From an uncultured Clostridia bacterium (GTDB lineage Bacteria; Bacillota; Clostridia; Lachnospirales; CAG-274), in assembly GCA_947632615.1 (NCBI GenBank), contig CANRPW010000004.1:1-64000 (forward strand): DNA of 64,000 nucleotides, written 5' to 3'. A program made the translations under genes and the position numbers. Below, one piece after another: positions 1-9,482 of the stretch (within the stretch, counting starts at the first letter, position 1; each line of letters starts with the position of its first letter). Under the pieces are notes generated by a model, which was not told the DNA's origin, did no database searches, and was given only the letters and a program-made list of their open reading frames with translations.

Positions 1-2
1 CC

Positions 3-539
3 CCCGCGGCGCCACGCTCAGGCTGCCTAAAGGCAGCCTGAGCGTGGCGCCGCGGGTCGGGGTCTATTATAAACCTCGTCTAAAGGTTATGTAAGAGGGA
101 TCAGATACACTTTTGGTTGGTTTTTCTGTAATATTGTCGAATTATGTTTTGATATTTCGGTTCGATGGAAAGTGTCGCTCGGGGCAATGGGTGGAATGGG
201 ACGGGCTTGCCCGTCCCATTCCACCCATTGCCCCGACCCGCGGCGCCTCACTCGGGCTGCCTAAAGGCAGCCCGAGTGAGGCGCTGTGGTACGTGGTCTT
301 TTATAAACCTTTTCTAAAGGTTATGTAAAAGGGGACAGATACACTTTTGGTTAGTTTTTTTGTAATATTGTCGAATTATGTTTTGACATTTCGGTTCGGA
401 GAGAATTGTCGCTCGGGGGAAATGATGAAAGGGAGAGGGCAAGCCCTCTCCCTTTCATCATTTCCCCCGACCCGCGGCGCCACGCTCAGGCTGCCAAAGG
501 CAGCCTGAGCGTGGCGCTGTGGTACGTGGTCATTTATTG
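3..539. repeat. 234-bp tandem repeat array with paired long hairpins
   Basis: Copies span 3-236 and 237-470, with a third starting at 471 and running into the end of trpS. Each copy has hairpin A, an AT-rich spacer of about 125 bp, then hairpin B. Hairpin A arms are 3-27/32-56 (25 bp, perfect), 243-261/266-284 and 477-495/499-517 (19 bp each, extended by G-T pairs). Hairpin B arms are 179-206/209-236 and 413-440/443-470 (28 bp each, perfect, 2-nt loop). Arm sequences differ between copies but stay fully self-complementary, while the spacer is nearly constant. The spacer resembles the end of trpS: the run from tttataaacc to aatattgtcga at about 298-374 matches about 567-639 in order and spacing. 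No protein is supported here. Confidence 0.9.
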
Positions 540-1544
540 TTATGTTCTTGGAAGAAAACCGAGCTTTTTATAAACCTTGCCTAAAGTTCTGTAGGCGATC
601 TTAGAGGCTCTTTCGGCTCCGTCCTTTATAATATTGTCGATATAAGTCTTGTCCTTGAGGATCTCATCATATTTAGCCTTGAGCGGGCGCAGGTCTTCAA
701 CTACTGCTTCGGCAACGGCTCCCTTGAAAGCGCCATAGCCCATGCCTGCAAATTCCTTTTCGGCTTCTTCTACGGTCTTGCCTGTTACGGCACAATAAAT
801 GTTTAAAAGGTTTGTTATGCCGGGCTTGTCTTCAGCTGCCTTTATTGTATTGTCTGAGTCTGTTACGGCACGTTTGATCTTATTTGCTATCTGATTTATG
901 TCATCATTTAAGAATATTACGTTGTTGGCATTGGCGCTTTCAGACTTAGACATTTTTCTTGTAGGCTCTTGCAGACCCATTATTCTTGCACCCACCTTGC
1001 CTATATAGGCTTCGGGCACTGTGAACACATCGCCATAAAGATTGTTAAATCTTTCTGCCACATCTCTTGTAAGCTCTAAGTGCTGGCGCTGATCCTCCCC
1101 TACGGGAACAAGATCTGCCTTATAAAGCAGAATATCGGCTGCCATAAGGCAGGGATAAGTAAGCAGACCTGCATTTATATTGGCTTGATGCTTTGATGAC
1201 TTGTCTTTAAACTGTGTCATTCTGTTAAGCTCGCCTATATATGTGTAGCAGTTCATCACCCATGCAAGCTCGGCATGAGCGGAAACATGAGATTGTGCAA
1301 AGACTATATTTTTTCCTTCATTGTCAAGACCTAACGCAAGGAGCAAAGCGAGCATCTGACGGGAGTTTTTCCTAAGATCAGCGGGATTTTGCCTTACGGT
1401 AAGAGTATGAAGATCGGCTATGGCATATATACAATTATATTCCTTGGCCATTTTCGCCCAGTTTTTAAAAGCTCCAAGATAATTTCCCAGAGTAGGGTCG
1501 CCGGAGGGCTGAACAAAGCTTAAAATAGTTTTATTTTCTGACAT
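540..1544 (-). CDS. trpS: tryptophan--tRNA ligase
   Basis: Cytosolic class I aminoacyl-tRNA synthetase that charges tRNA-Trp. The protein has 334 residues, the usual bacterial length. The ATP-binding signature near the N-terminus is SGDPTLGNYLG and the second signature is RKMSKS near residue 198; the GEDQRQHLELTRD stretch typical of TrpRS lies between them. The start is ATG at 1544, preceded by GAGGTG five bases upstream. It is a single gene, divergent from pheA. No T-box leader is visible in the 190 bp between them. Its 3' end abuts the hairpin array, and the array spacer looks like a degenerate copy of this 3' end. Confidence 0.97.
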   Translation of the reverse strand: MSENKTILSFVQPSGDPTLGNYLGAFKNWAKMAKEYNCIYAIADLHTLTVRQNPADLRKNSRQMLALLLALGLDNEGKNIVFAQSHVSAHAELAWVMNCYTYIGELNRMTQFKDKSSKHQANINAGLLTYPCLMAADILLYKADLVPVGEDQRQHLELTRDVAERFNNLYGDVFTVPEAYIGKVGARIMGLQEPTRKMSKSESANANNVIFLNDDINQIANKIKRAVTDSDNTIKAAEDKPGITNLLNIYCAVTGKTVEEAEKEFAGMGYGAFKGAVAEAVVEDLRPLKAKYDEILKDKTYIDNIIKDGAERASKIAYRTLGKVYKKLGFLPRT

Positions 1545-1676
1545 TTTTTCACCTCAGTTGAGTAAAGTTATATTATAATAAGCCCTGATATTGTAGGGCA
1601 ATTGTTAGCATCTTTTAAAATTATATTACTTTAACGCTAAAATTGCAATAGATGGGCAGAAAATTTGTAGAAATTA

Positions 1677-1705
1677 TTGTAAACCAAGTTGGATTGTGAT
1701 AAAAT
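1677..1705 (+). promoter_or_regulatory. putative sigma-A promoter of the pheA operon
   Basis: A -35 box TTGTAA (1677-1682), a 17-bp spacer and a -10 box TAAAAT (1700-1705) lie about 30 bp before the pheA start. Assigned by eye from spacing and consensus. Confidence 0.5.
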
Positions 1706-1735
1706 AAAACTAACTTGATTTTCGGAGGTTGTATT

Positions 1736-2557
1736 ATGAAGTATGGTTTTTTGGGTCCTTTAGGCACTTTTTCTCACAGTGCGGCAGCTTATTTTGCCGG
1801 AAGTGAGCAGCTTGTGCCCTACCCTTCGATATATAAGGCTCTTTCGGCAGTTAATGACGGAGAGGCAGACTTTGCCGTTGTCCCGGTGGAAAATTCTACA
1901 GAAGGCTCTGTAAATGCTACCATAGATGCGCTTATATTTGATTTTTCTCTTTTTATAGATGCTCAGCTGAATATGCCTATAGAAGAAGGCTTGTTTGCAA
2001 AAACCAAGCTTGAACTTTCCGAAATAAAAAAGGTGCTTTCTCATCCTCAGGCATTGGCTCAGTGCGCAGTTTTTATAAGAGAAAACCTGCCGGAGGCTGA
2101 GGTCATTTCCGTTGCCTCCACAAGCGAGGCAATGAGGGTAGTTGCAAACTCCGATGAGCCCATAGCCGCCATAGGAAACAAGTTCTCAGCCCCTCTTTAC
2201 GGACTTGAGACCCTCAGAGAAAGGATACAAGACAGCAATAAAAATTTCACCCGCTTTGCTCTTGTCAGAAAGGATGCGCCAAAGGAAGCCGGCGAAAGAA
2301 CAAAAACAACGGTCTCTTTTTCAGTATCCAACGAGCCCGGCTGTCTTTTTAAAATACTCAGCATATTCTCAATATATGACGTCAATATGACAAAGCTGAT
2401 ATCAAGGCCTATGAGGGATAAGCCGGAAGAATATGTTTTCTTTGTAGATCTTGAAAACGACGATCTTAAAGATATAGCGGACGCTCTTACAATGGTAAAA
2501 AGAAAGACATCTTTCTATAAGCTTTTAGGCTCATATAATATATATGATTTAAGATAA
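1736..2557 (+). CDS. pheA: prephenate dehydratase
   Basis: Converts prephenate to phenylpyruvate in phenylalanine synthesis. It is a stand-alone dehydratase of 273 residues with no chorismate mutase domain. The catalytic domain (about 1-180) begins YGFLGPLGTFSH and carries the conserved Thr-Arg-Phe triad in NFTRFALV. A C-terminal ACT domain (about 195-270, NEPGCLFKIL) is the expected phenylalanine sensor; the usual ESRP motif reads ISRP. I chose ATG 1736 because GGAGG at 1724-1728 sits seven bases upstream; an in-frame TTG at 1715 lies before that site. It is first in a run with the GdpP-like gene, rplI and dnaB. Confidence 0.94.
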   Translation: MKYGFLGPLGTFSHSAAAYFAGSEQLVPYPSIYKALSAVNDGEADFAVVPVENSTEGSVNATIDALIFDFSLFIDAQLNMPIEEGLFAKTKLELSEIKKVLSHPQALAQCAVFIRENLPEAEVISVASTSEAMRVVANSDEPIAAIGNKFSAPLYGLETLRERIQDSNKNFTRFALVRKDAPKEAGERTKTTVSFSVSNEPGCLFKILSIFSIYDVNMTKLISRPMRDKPEEYVFFVDLENDDLKDIADALTMVKRKTSFYKLLGSYNIYDLR

Positions 2558-2581
2558 TATAATTTTGGAGGTTTTTAAAAT

Positions 2582-4279
2582 ATGGAATTACATTCCGTGC
2601 CCTTTCCATGGGTTTGTGCCGACAAAAATTTGAATATAATGGCTTCCAACGACAGGTTTTCCGAAGAGTTTTTTAATGACAGACGGGAAATAAAGCTGTT
2701 GGGGTTAAAGGATCTGTGTCCCGGGTATGACCCTGCAAAGCTTAAGCAGATATGCCGCATTGCAGGTCATATATATATGGTATCTACAGCCAAGGAAAAA
2801 GACTGCTATAATGTGTTCTTCGACAGAATTATTCAAGACAGTGCCGATATAGCCATAGGTCTGATATTTATAGACAACCTGACAGACTGCCTTGAAAATG
2901 TTGAAGAGAAAAGACGGGGCGTTATAAAGGTCATATTAGAAAACAAAATAAACGATTATTTTCAGGCTGACGGCGGAGTAGTCAGAAGCTTTGAAAGTGA
3001 CAAATATCTTATAATTCTTACAAGCGCTATTTTAGACAAATGCAGGCTTAATAAATTTTCCCTTTTGGAAAACGTAAAGCAGATAGACTGCGGTGAAGGC
3101 TTTTCCATCACCTTAAGCATAGGGCTGGGTATAAACGGTAAGACCCTCAAAGAGTCGCTTGAATATGCCAAAACTGCCATCGAACTGTCTCTCAGCCGAG
3201 GGGGAGACCAGGCAGTGGTTAAAGACGGCGAGGCTTATGAATATTATGGAGGAAAGACCTCGTCTGTTAAAGGCAATTCAAGAGTAAGAGCAAGGGCTAA
3301 GGCATACGCCCTGACCGATCTTATAAGCGAGTGCTCCAACATACTTGTTATGGGGCACAAAAACGGCGATTTTGACAGTTTAGGCGCTTGCGTAGGTATA
3401 TGTAAAATAGCAAGAACCTTCGGAAAAGCGTATAATATAGTTTGGGGTAATGTTTCCTCATCAGTCTCGCCTCTTTATGACAGACTTGCCGAAGACAAAA
3501 ACTATAAAGACTGTTTTATAAAGCCTGAGGATGCAGAGGGTTATGTAAAAAATAAGACTCTTCTTGTAATAGTAGACTGCCATGTGGCAGCCTACAGCGA
3601 AAATCCCCAGCTTATAGAAAAGGTGAAGAAGTTTGTGGTGTTCGACCATCACCGCAAGGTGCCTGAGGCAATATCGGGTTTCGTTCTTTCTTATCTTGAG
3701 CCTCGCGCATCATCTGCAAGCGAGCTTATATGCGAAATGTTTAAATATATGTCGAGAAACTTCAGACTTACAAGCCTTGAGGCTGAGGCTATGCTTGCGG
3801 GAATAATGCTTGACACAAAGCAGTTTACAGTAAAGACCTCTGTTCAGACCTTTGAAGCGGCATCATTTCTTAAAAAACAGGGAGCAGACACCATAAAGGT
3901 AAAGCTCATGTTTAAGGAAACCGTAAAGACCTATTTAGACAGGATAGAAGCAATAAGAAACTGCAAGATAATAAATGAAAATATGGCAATAACAGTGTGC
4001 AGCGACAGCTGTGAAAACCCACTGCTGACAGCTGCCACAACTGCCGACGAGCTGCTTAAGATCTCCGATATAGAGGCATCATTTGTGCTTGCCAAGGTGG
4101 GAGATTATATAAATATAAGCATGAGAAGCTTAGGTAATATAAACACCTCGCGTATTGCCGAAAAGCTTGGGGGCGGCGGACATTTTGAGACCGCAGCGGC
4201 TCAGCTTCAGACAACAGACGTAAATGAGGCGCTTGATAAACTGAAGGAAAAAATAGATGAATATTTAAAGGAGGAATAA
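2582..4279 (+). CDS. GdpP-like DHH/DHHA1 cyclic-dinucleotide phosphodiesterase lacking membrane helices
   Basis: Family members hydrolyse c-di-AMP. The order is a short PAS-like segment (about 1-75), a degenerate GGDEF-like domain (about 95-225, no intact GGDEF motif), a DHH domain from about residue 255 ([12 protein letters not shown], later DHHRK) and DHHA1 ending near 530 ([10 protein letters not shown]). Canonical GdpP is about 650 residues with two N-terminal transmembrane helices. Here the protein has 565 residues and starts directly in the PAS-like part, so it should be cytosolic. Start ATG 2582 follows GGAGG at the usual distance. It sits 24 bp after pheA and 4 bp before rplI, the usual Firmicute position of gdpP. 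Activity on c-di-AMP is inferred from family and synteny. Confidence 0.88.
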   Translation: MELHSVPFPWVCADKNLNIMASNDRFSEEFFNDRREIKLLGLKDLCPGYDPAKLKQICRIAGHIYMVSTAKEKDCYNVFFDRIIQDSADIAIGLIFIDNLTDCLENVEEKRRGVIKVILENKINDYFQADGGVVRSFESDKYLIILTSAILDKCRLNKFSLLENVKQIDCGEGFSITLSIGLGINGKTLKESLEYAKTAIELSLSRGGDQAVVKDGEAYEYYGGKTSSVKGNSRVRARAKAYALTDLISECSNILVMGHKNGDFDSLGACVGICKIARTFGKAYNIVWGNVSSSVSPLYDRLAEDKNYKDCFIKPEDAEGYVKNKTLLVIVDCHVAAYSENPQLIEKVKKFVVFDHHRKVPEAISGFVLSYLEPRASSASELICEMFKYMSRNFRLTSLEAEAMLAGIMLDTKQFTVKTSVQTFEAASFLKKQGADTIKVKLMFKETVKTYLDRIEAIRNCKIINENMAITVCSDSCENPLLTAATTADELLKISDIEASFVLAKVGDYINISMRSLGNINTSRIAEKLGGGGHFETAAAQLQTTDVNEALDKLKEKIDEYLKEE

Positions 4280-4283
4280 AAGG

Positions 4284-4736
4284 GTGAAGGTAATATTACT
4301 TGATGACGTTAAAAACGTAGGAAAAAAGGGACAGGTAATAAATGCGAGCGACGGATATGCAAGAAATCACCTGTTTCCCAAGGGACTTGCCGTTGAAGCA
4401 AACAAAGCTAATATGAATGCCCTTGACAAGAAGAACAAGGCTATGGAAGCCAAGCTTGAGGCAGAATATCAGGAGGCGCTTAAGCTTAAAGATGATATTG
4501 AAAAGCTCACCGTTGATATAAATGTGAAAACGGGCACAAGCGGCAGAATTTTCGGCTCAGTAACAGGTAAGGAAATTGCTCAGGCTCTTAAAGCCCAAAA
4601 GGGAATAGAGGTAGACAGAAGAAAAATAGTTATTACCGAGCAAATAAAGAATATAGGAGAAAACACTGTTGATATAAAGCTGCACACTAAGGTCACAGCA
4701 AAGCTTAAGCTGAATATAGTGGGCAGCCAAGGGTAA
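4284..4736 (+). CDS. rplI: 50S ribosomal protein L9
   Basis: Large-subunit ribosomal protein of 150 residues, normal length. The N-terminal domain starts [16 protein letters not shown] and contains [13 protein letters not shown], the family signature. A long charged helix follows, then the C-terminal domain. The start codon is GTG at 4284, with AAGGAGG ending ten bases upstream. It is four bases after the GdpP-like gene and six before dnaB. Confidence 0.97.
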   Translation: MKVILLDDVKNVGKKGQVINASDGYARNHLFPKGLAVEANKANMNALDKKNKAMEAKLEAEYQEALKLKDDIEKLTVDINVKTGTSGRIFGSVTGKEIAQALKAQKGIEVDRRKIVITEQIKNIGENTVDIKLHTKVTAKLKLNIVGSQG

Positions 4737-4742
4737 ATAAAT

Positions 4743-6143
4743 ATGGCTGATGAAAACGAAAACATTTTAATAAAAAGGATACCCCCAAGCGACATAGAAG
4801 CAGAGCAGGCTGTTTTGGGATGTATGTTTTTTGATATTGACGGCATAAGAGCAGCTGTTGACATGCTGCGTGCCTCTGATTTTTACCGTCCCAACAATCA
4901 GTCTGTTTTTGCTGCAATTCAGGAGCTTTTTAACAGCGGCGAGGTCGTTGATCTTGTTACCGTTAAAAACAAGCTTGAAGAAAAGGGTCAGCTGGATCAG
5001 GCAGGCGGAGTAGAATATCTCATAGGTCTTACAGATCTGGTGGGCACCAGCGCAAACTGCCGCAAATATGCTGAAATAGTATCAGGCAAGTCATTGCTTC
5101 GCCGTCTTATAAGAGCAAGCGGAGAAATACAGGAGCAAAGCTATGAGGGTCGCGACAGCGTAGACAACATACTTACAGATGCCGAAAAGAAAATTTTTGA
5201 CATTGTAACAGACAGGCGCAGCGAGGACTTCATATCTATAAGAGAACTTATAAGCAAGTCGGTAGCTGATATAGAGCAGGCAGCAAAGCGAAACTCCCGA
5301 ATTACGGGCGTGCCTACAGGCTTTATAGACTTTGACTATAAAACAGCAGGTCTTCAGAATTCTGACCTTGTACTTATAGCCGCAAGACCATCTATGGGTA
5401 AAACTGCCTTTGCGCTGAACATTGCTCAATATGCCGCTGTAAAAAAGAACATACCCACGGCTATTTTCAGTCTTGAAATGTCTGCGGGTCAGCTTGTAAA
5501 CCGCTTTATAAGCAGCGAAGCAAGAGTAGAGTCGGGCAAGCTGCGTACAGGCAGGCTTGAAAACGACGACTGGATGAAGGTTCTTGACGCTATAGGCGAG
5601 ATATCCGGCTCTCCAATATATATTGATGATACCTCGATCACTCCTATGGACATAAGGGCCAAATGCCGAAAGCTGAAGCTTGAACACGGGCTGGGGCTTA
5701 TTGTAATAGACTATCTGCAGCTTATGAGCATGGGTCAGAGCGGTCGTCGAAGCGACTCTATGCAGCAGGAGGTTGCGCTGATATCAAAATCTCTTAAACA
5801 GATAGCCAAAGAGCTTGACGTACCTGTAATAGCACTGTCACAGCTTAGCCGTGCCAACGAAAGCCGTAAGGACAAACGCCCCATGCTTTCCGACTTGAGA
5901 GATTCGGGAGCCATAGAGCAGGATGCCGATATAGTTTGTTTCCTCTACAGGCAGGAGTATTATGAGCCTGAAAATATGGACGTAAAGGGCAAGGCAGAGG
6001 TAATTATAGCAAAGCACAGAAACGGCTCTGTGGGAACTATAATGCTTAAATGGCTGGGCATGTATACAAGATTTGAAAATCTCGAACAGGAAAACACTTA
6101 TATGCCTGCACCTAAAAAAGATGACATACCTTTTGAACAATAA
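4743..6143 (+). CDS. dnaB: replicative DNA helicase DnaB
   Basis: Hexameric 5'-3' helicase of the replication fork, 466 residues. The N-terminal DnaB domain begins IPPSDIEAEQAVLG. The RecA-like motor domain has Walker A ARPSMGKTAFA near residue 215 and Walker B-like LIVIDYLQLM; the C-terminal QLSRANESRKDKRP region carries the arginine-finger part. No intein is present. It is the last gene of the pheA-gdpP-rplI-dnaB run and is followed by a terminator hairpin. Confidence 0.97.
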   Translation: MADENENILIKRIPPSDIEAEQAVLGCMFFDIDGIRAAVDMLRASDFYRPNNQSVFAAIQELFNSGEVVDLVTVKNKLEEKGQLDQAGGVEYLIGLTDLVGTSANCRKYAEIVSGKSLLRRLIRASGEIQEQSYEGRDSVDNILTDAEKKIFDIVTDRRSEDFISIRELISKSVADIEQAAKRNSRITGVPTGFIDFDYKTAGLQNSDLVLIAARPSMGKTAFALNIAQYAAVKKNIPTAIFSLEMSAGQLVNRFISSEARVESGKLRTGRLENDDWMKVLDAIGEISGSPIYIDDTSITPMDIRAKCRKLKLEHGLGLIVIDYLQLMSMGQSGRRSDSMQQEVALISKSLKQIAKELDVPVIALSQLSRANESRKDKRPMLSDLRDSGAIEQDADIVCFLYRQEYYEPENMDVKGKAEVIIAKHRNGSVGTIMLKWLGMYTRFENLEQENTYMPAPKKDDIPFEQ

Positions 6144-6144
6144 A

Positions 6145-6175
6145 AAAACGGCTTGGCTTTATAGCCTTGCCGTTT
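6145..6175. terminator. terminator after dnaB
   Basis: The stem ACGGC..GGC / GCC..GCCGT lies directly after the dnaB stop codon, with A-rich and T-rich flanks. It can serve both dnaB and the convergent ferredoxin gene. Confidence 0.75.
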
Positions 6176-6209
6176 AATATTTTAATTATATGCGCTTCTA
6201 AGCTTAAAA

Positions 6210-6380
6210 TTAAGCCTGTGAAGGAGCGCCAACCGGACAAGCACCTTCGCATGCACCGCAGTCAAGACAAGCTGACTCGTCGATTACATACTTACCGTCA
6301 CCCTCAGAAATGCAGCCTGCGGGACAACCTTCAGCACAAGCACCGCACATAATGCAGTCATCAGAAATTACATATGCCAT
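6210..6380 (-). CDS. 2[4Fe-4S] clostridial-type ferredoxin
   Basis: A 56-residue electron carrier. Two cluster motifs are visible, CIMCGACAEGCP and CLDCGACEGACP, each CxxCxxCxxxCP, in the pseudo-twofold arrangement of clostridial ferredoxin. The start ATG at 6380 is preceded by AGGAGG about eight bases upstream. Stand-alone gene, convergent with dnaB. It probably serves low-potential electron transfer in anaerobic metabolism; the specific partner is not shown by context. Confidence 0.95.
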   Translation of the reverse strand: MAYVISDDCIMCGACAEGCPAGCISEGDGKYVIDESACLDCGACEGACPVGAPSQA

Positions 6381-6543
6381 TACGCACACCTCCTGTAATT
6401 AGATTAAAAAGATTAGATTTCTCTTGCTTTATATATATTCTATTACAAAAACTATAAAATTTCAAGAGGAAAATTTAAATAATAATATAATTAGCCCCGT
6501 CTAACCGTATATTTATTGACAATTTGGAAATAATAAATAGGTT

Positions 6544-6595
6544 GCCTGCCACCTTTTTGCATCACCCTACGGGATGATGTAAAAAGGCGGCAGCC
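6544..6595. repeat. imperfect 24-bp hairpin
   Basis: The two arms on either side of a TACG loop (6568-6571) pair over about 24 positions with three mismatches. It sits directly before a much longer hairpin, an arrangement like the A/B hairpin pairs at 1-539. Confidence 0.75.
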
Positions 6596-6600
6596 GGGGG

Positions 6601-6684
6601 AGGGCGGGGCGAAGGGGCGAGGATGAGCAAATGAGGCGGACTCCGCCGCCTCATTTGCTCATCCTCGCCCCTTCGCCCCGCCCT
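6601..6684. repeat. 39-bp perfect inverted repeat
   Basis: Arms 6601-6639 and 6646-6684 are perfectly complementary over 39 bp around a 6-nt centre. They are purine- and GC-rich on the left, like the B hairpins at the window start. No T-run follows, so it is not a standard terminator. The remaining sequence from 6381 to 6739 holds the ferredoxin upstream region and no gene that I can see. Confidence 0.9.
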
Positions 6685-6739
6685 TCGGTTTCCCGTGGGG
6701 TTTATGGCAAATTCTTAAAATTAAAAAGGAGTGTTTAAA

Positions 6740-8122
6740 ATGATAAATAAAAAAATTATTACGGAAATTCTTGAAATACCCCTTGCGGCAGGAGCCGATT
6801 TTTCAGAGGTCTTTATAGAAAGGCGAAATAACATATCTCTTTCGCTTTTAAACGGAAAAACTCAAAGTGCAAACTCCGGCATAGACAGCGGATTAGGGCT
6901 CAGGATAATAAACGGAGATATGGTCATATATTCATATACAAACGATCTTAGCGAAAAAAGCCTTATAAGACTTGCCAAAGAAACGGCTCAGGCAGTAAAG
7001 GGCGGCGAGGTCTCTCACATAATGCCGTTTATAAACAAAGATATAGAAAACAAACACAAGGCTCTTATTATGCCCTTTGGAGTATCCAAGTCGGTTATAT
7101 ACGATAAGCTGAAAAGCGGCTGTATGGCAGCCCTTGATTATGATGAAAGCGTAACAGAGGTAACAACGGGACTTTCCTCTTACGAGCAGGACATATTAAT
7201 ATATAATTCTCAAGGGTTAGAAGCAAAAGACAAGCGTGTGAGAACCCGTCTTACCGTAAATGCCGTAGCAAACGGCGGCGGCGAAAAGCAGACCGGGTAT
7301 TTCGGTCCCGGGGCAATGCAGGGCTTTGAATTTGCCGAAAATTTTGATTTTGACGCTCTTTGTCGAAATGCCTCGGAAAGCGCCGTTAAAATGTTAAGCG
7401 CGGGCTATGCTCCCGGCGGCAAGTTTCCTGTGGTAATAGACGGTGGCTTTGGTGGCGTTCTTTTCCACGAGGCATGCGGACACGGGCTCGAAGCTATTGC
7501 CATTGCAAAGAATACCTCTGTATTTGCAGGCAAGTTGGGCGAGATGGTAGCAAGCCCCAAGGTCACTGCAATAGACGACGGAACCGTACCCTTTAGCTGG
7601 GGCTCTCTCAATATTGACGACGAGGGTGAGAAAACAACTAAAAACATACTCATAGAAAACGGAAGGCTCAAAAATTATATGGTTGATAATTTTTATGGCA
7701 AAAAGCTGGGTCTTAAATCAACAGGCGCTTGCCGCAGACAGTCTTATATGCTTGCGCCCGTTCCCAGAATGACGAACACTTATATAGCAGGAGGAAACGA
7801 TAAAAGAGATGACATTATTTCGTCTGTGGACTACGGCATTTATTGCAAAAATATGGGCGGAGGCTCAGTAAGCCCTGCCACGGGAGAATTTAATTTTGCC
7901 GTAAACGAAGCCTATATGATAAGAAACGGCAAGATCGCCGAGCCTGTGAGAGGAGCTTCTCTTATAGGTCGTGGAGATGAAATACTTAAGCAAATAGAAA
8001 TGGTATCTCCAAAAGAAAGCCTTGCCTGCGGCATGTGTGGAGCATCGTCAGGCTCTATACCCGTATGTGTGGGACAGCCCATGATAAAGGTTTCGGAAAT
8101 GACAGTGGGAGGTAAAGCATAA
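6740..8122 (+). CDS. tldD: metalloprotease TldD
   Basis: Zinc-metalloprotease subunit of the TldD/TldE complex, which trims peptides and matures some RiPP leader-containing peptides in known systems. It has 460 residues. The metal-binding signature HEACGHGLEA lies near residue 238, and the C-terminal part holds CGMCGASSGSIPVCVGQP. I chose ATG 6740 because AAGGAG sits about eight bases upstream; an in-frame GTG at 6731 overlaps that site. The stop overlaps the tldE start by one base (TAATG), so the two are translationally coupled. Confidence 0.95.
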   Translation: MINKKIITEILEIPLAAGADFSEVFIERRNNISLSLLNGKTQSANSGIDSGLGLRIINGDMVIYSYTNDLSEKSLIRLAKETAQAVKGGEVSHIMPFINKDIENKHKALIMPFGVSKSVIYDKLKSGCMAALDYDESVTEVTTGLSSYEQDILIYNSQGLEAKDKRVRTRLTVNAVANGGGEKQTGYFGPGAMQGFEFAENFDFDALCRNASESAVKMLSAGYAPGGKFPVVIDGGFGGVLFHEACGHGLEAIAIAKNTSVFAGKLGEMVASPKVTAIDDGTVPFSWGSLNIDDEGEKTTKNILIENGRLKNYMVDNFYGKKLGLKSTGACRRQSYMLAPVPRMTNTYIAGGNDKRDDIISSVDYGIYCKNMGGGSVSPATGEFNFAVNEAYMIRNGKIAEPVRGASLIGRGDEILKQIEMVSPKESLACGMCGASSGSIPVCVGQPMIKVSEMTVGGKA

Positions 8123-9465
8123 TGGATATAAATGAATTTAAGAATACATTATTTGAAAAGGCAAAGGAAGCCGGCTTTGAAGACTATGAAATGTACGGCG
8201 CCATTACCCAAAACTTCAGCGTAAATATATTTAAAGGAGAAATAGAAAAATACAGAAAAAGCACCTCGGGCGGAGTTAGCTTCAGAGGGCGCAAAGACGG
8301 AAAAACAGGCTATTTTTATACCGAAGACATTTCAGCTGAGGCGGCAGATATTGCCGTAAAGCAGGCTCTTGAAAATGCCCGTGTAATGAGCAGTGAGGAG
8401 GATGAGGAAATTTTTGAAGGCAGCAAAAGCTATCCCGATATAAAAACCTACGACCCTACCCTTGACAATTTTTCAGACGACAAAAAAATAGAGCTTGCAA
8501 AGGATATGGAAAAAAGGGCGTATGCCTTTTCGGATAAAATAGAGCTTGTAACAAGCTCCACTGTAGCCACAGGCGGCGGCGAAGTATTTATATGCAATTC
8601 TAAAGGGCTTGATTTAAGCTATAAATCAAATGTGATCATGGCTCTTGTTTCCGTGCTCGCCTCAGACGGCGATAAAAAGAAAACAGGCGGCGAGATAGCT
8701 GCCTCTATGGACTATAAGGACATCGACCCTCAAAAAGTAGTAGATAAGGCGTGCCACGAAGCCATCGACCATCTGAATTCTGCCTCTATGAAGGGCTATA
8801 CGGGAAGGGTAATATTCAAAAACGAAGCTTTTATAGATCTTCTTCAGACCTTTTCATCCAGCTTTTACGGCGAGCTTGCTCAAAAGGGGCTTTCCCTTCT
8901 AAAGGGTAAGGAGGGCAGCCAAATAGCCTCAGAAGCCATAACCATAGTTGACGACCCTCTCCTTGAAAAAGGCTATGCCTCCGTCCCCTTCGACAGCGAG
9001 GGCGTGGCATCGTATAACAAAACAGTTGTGGAAAACGGCGTACTCAAAACCCTTCTTTACAACCTCAAATCGGCACGCAAAGCAGGCACTCACTCAACGG
9101 GAAACGGCTTTAAAGGCTCTTACAAAGGCTCTGTGTCTACCTCCGGCACAAATTTTTATATCAAAAAAGGAAGCTCATCATATGACGAGCTTGTAAAAAG
9201 CCTCAAAGACGGCGTTGTAATAACAGAGCTTAGCGGACTTCACGCAGGAGCAAACCCCATCACAGGAGATTTTTCCCTTTTGTGCCAAGGCTTTCTTGTA
9301 GAAAACGGAAAAGTGACCCGCCCGGTGGATCAGATAATCTGCGCAGGAAACTTCTTCAAGGTATTATCTGACACCCAAGCCGTGGGAAGCGACCTTGAAT
9401 TTTCGGTCAGCGGCATAGGCTCGCCCTCACTTTTGGTGGATAACATATCAATTTCGGGACAGTAA
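8122..9465 (+). CDS. tldE: TldE/PmbA subunit of the TldD/E protease
   Basis: Second half of the TldD/TldE heterodimer, 447 residues. It shares the TldD fold but lacks the HExxxH metal site, as is normal for TldE; the C-terminal region AGANPITGDFSLLCQGFLVENG is typical of PmbA/TldE and is split here only by description (AGANPITGDFS then LLCQGFLVENG). It starts within the tldD stop codon. A maturation role for peptides made elsewhere in this genome is possible, but no precursor lies beside it. Confidence 0.93.
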   Translation: MDINEFKNTLFEKAKEAGFEDYEMYGAITQNFSVNIFKGEIEKYRKSTSGGVSFRGRKDGKTGYFYTEDISAEAADIAVKQALENARVMSSEEDEEIFEGSKSYPDIKTYDPTLDNFSDDKKIELAKDMEKRAYAFSDKIELVTSSTVATGGGEVFICNSKGLDLSYKSNVIMALVSVLASDGDKKKTGGEIAASMDYKDIDPQKVVDKACHEAIDHLNSASMKGYTGRVIFKNEAFIDLLQTFSSSFYGELAQKGLSLLKGKEGSQIASEAITIVDDPLLEKGYASVPFDSEGVASYNKTVVENGVLKTLLYNLKSARKAGTHSTGNGFKGSYKGSVSTSGTNFYIKKGSSSYDELVKSLKDGVVITELSGLHAGANPITGDFSLLCQGFLVENGKVTRPVDQIICAGNFFKVLSDTQAVGSDLEFSVSGIGSPSLLVDNISISGQ

Positions 9466-9482
9466 AAAACTGGGGCAGCCTA

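Noticed and set aside
113-328. A 71-codon open frame across the hairpin array
   Set aside because: It runs through both arms of perfect hairpins, has no ribosome site and its reading is fixed by the palindromes.
1545-1735. T-box leader for trpS
   Set aside because: No GGGTGGCACCGCG-type T-box or specifier hairpin is visible upstream of trpS.
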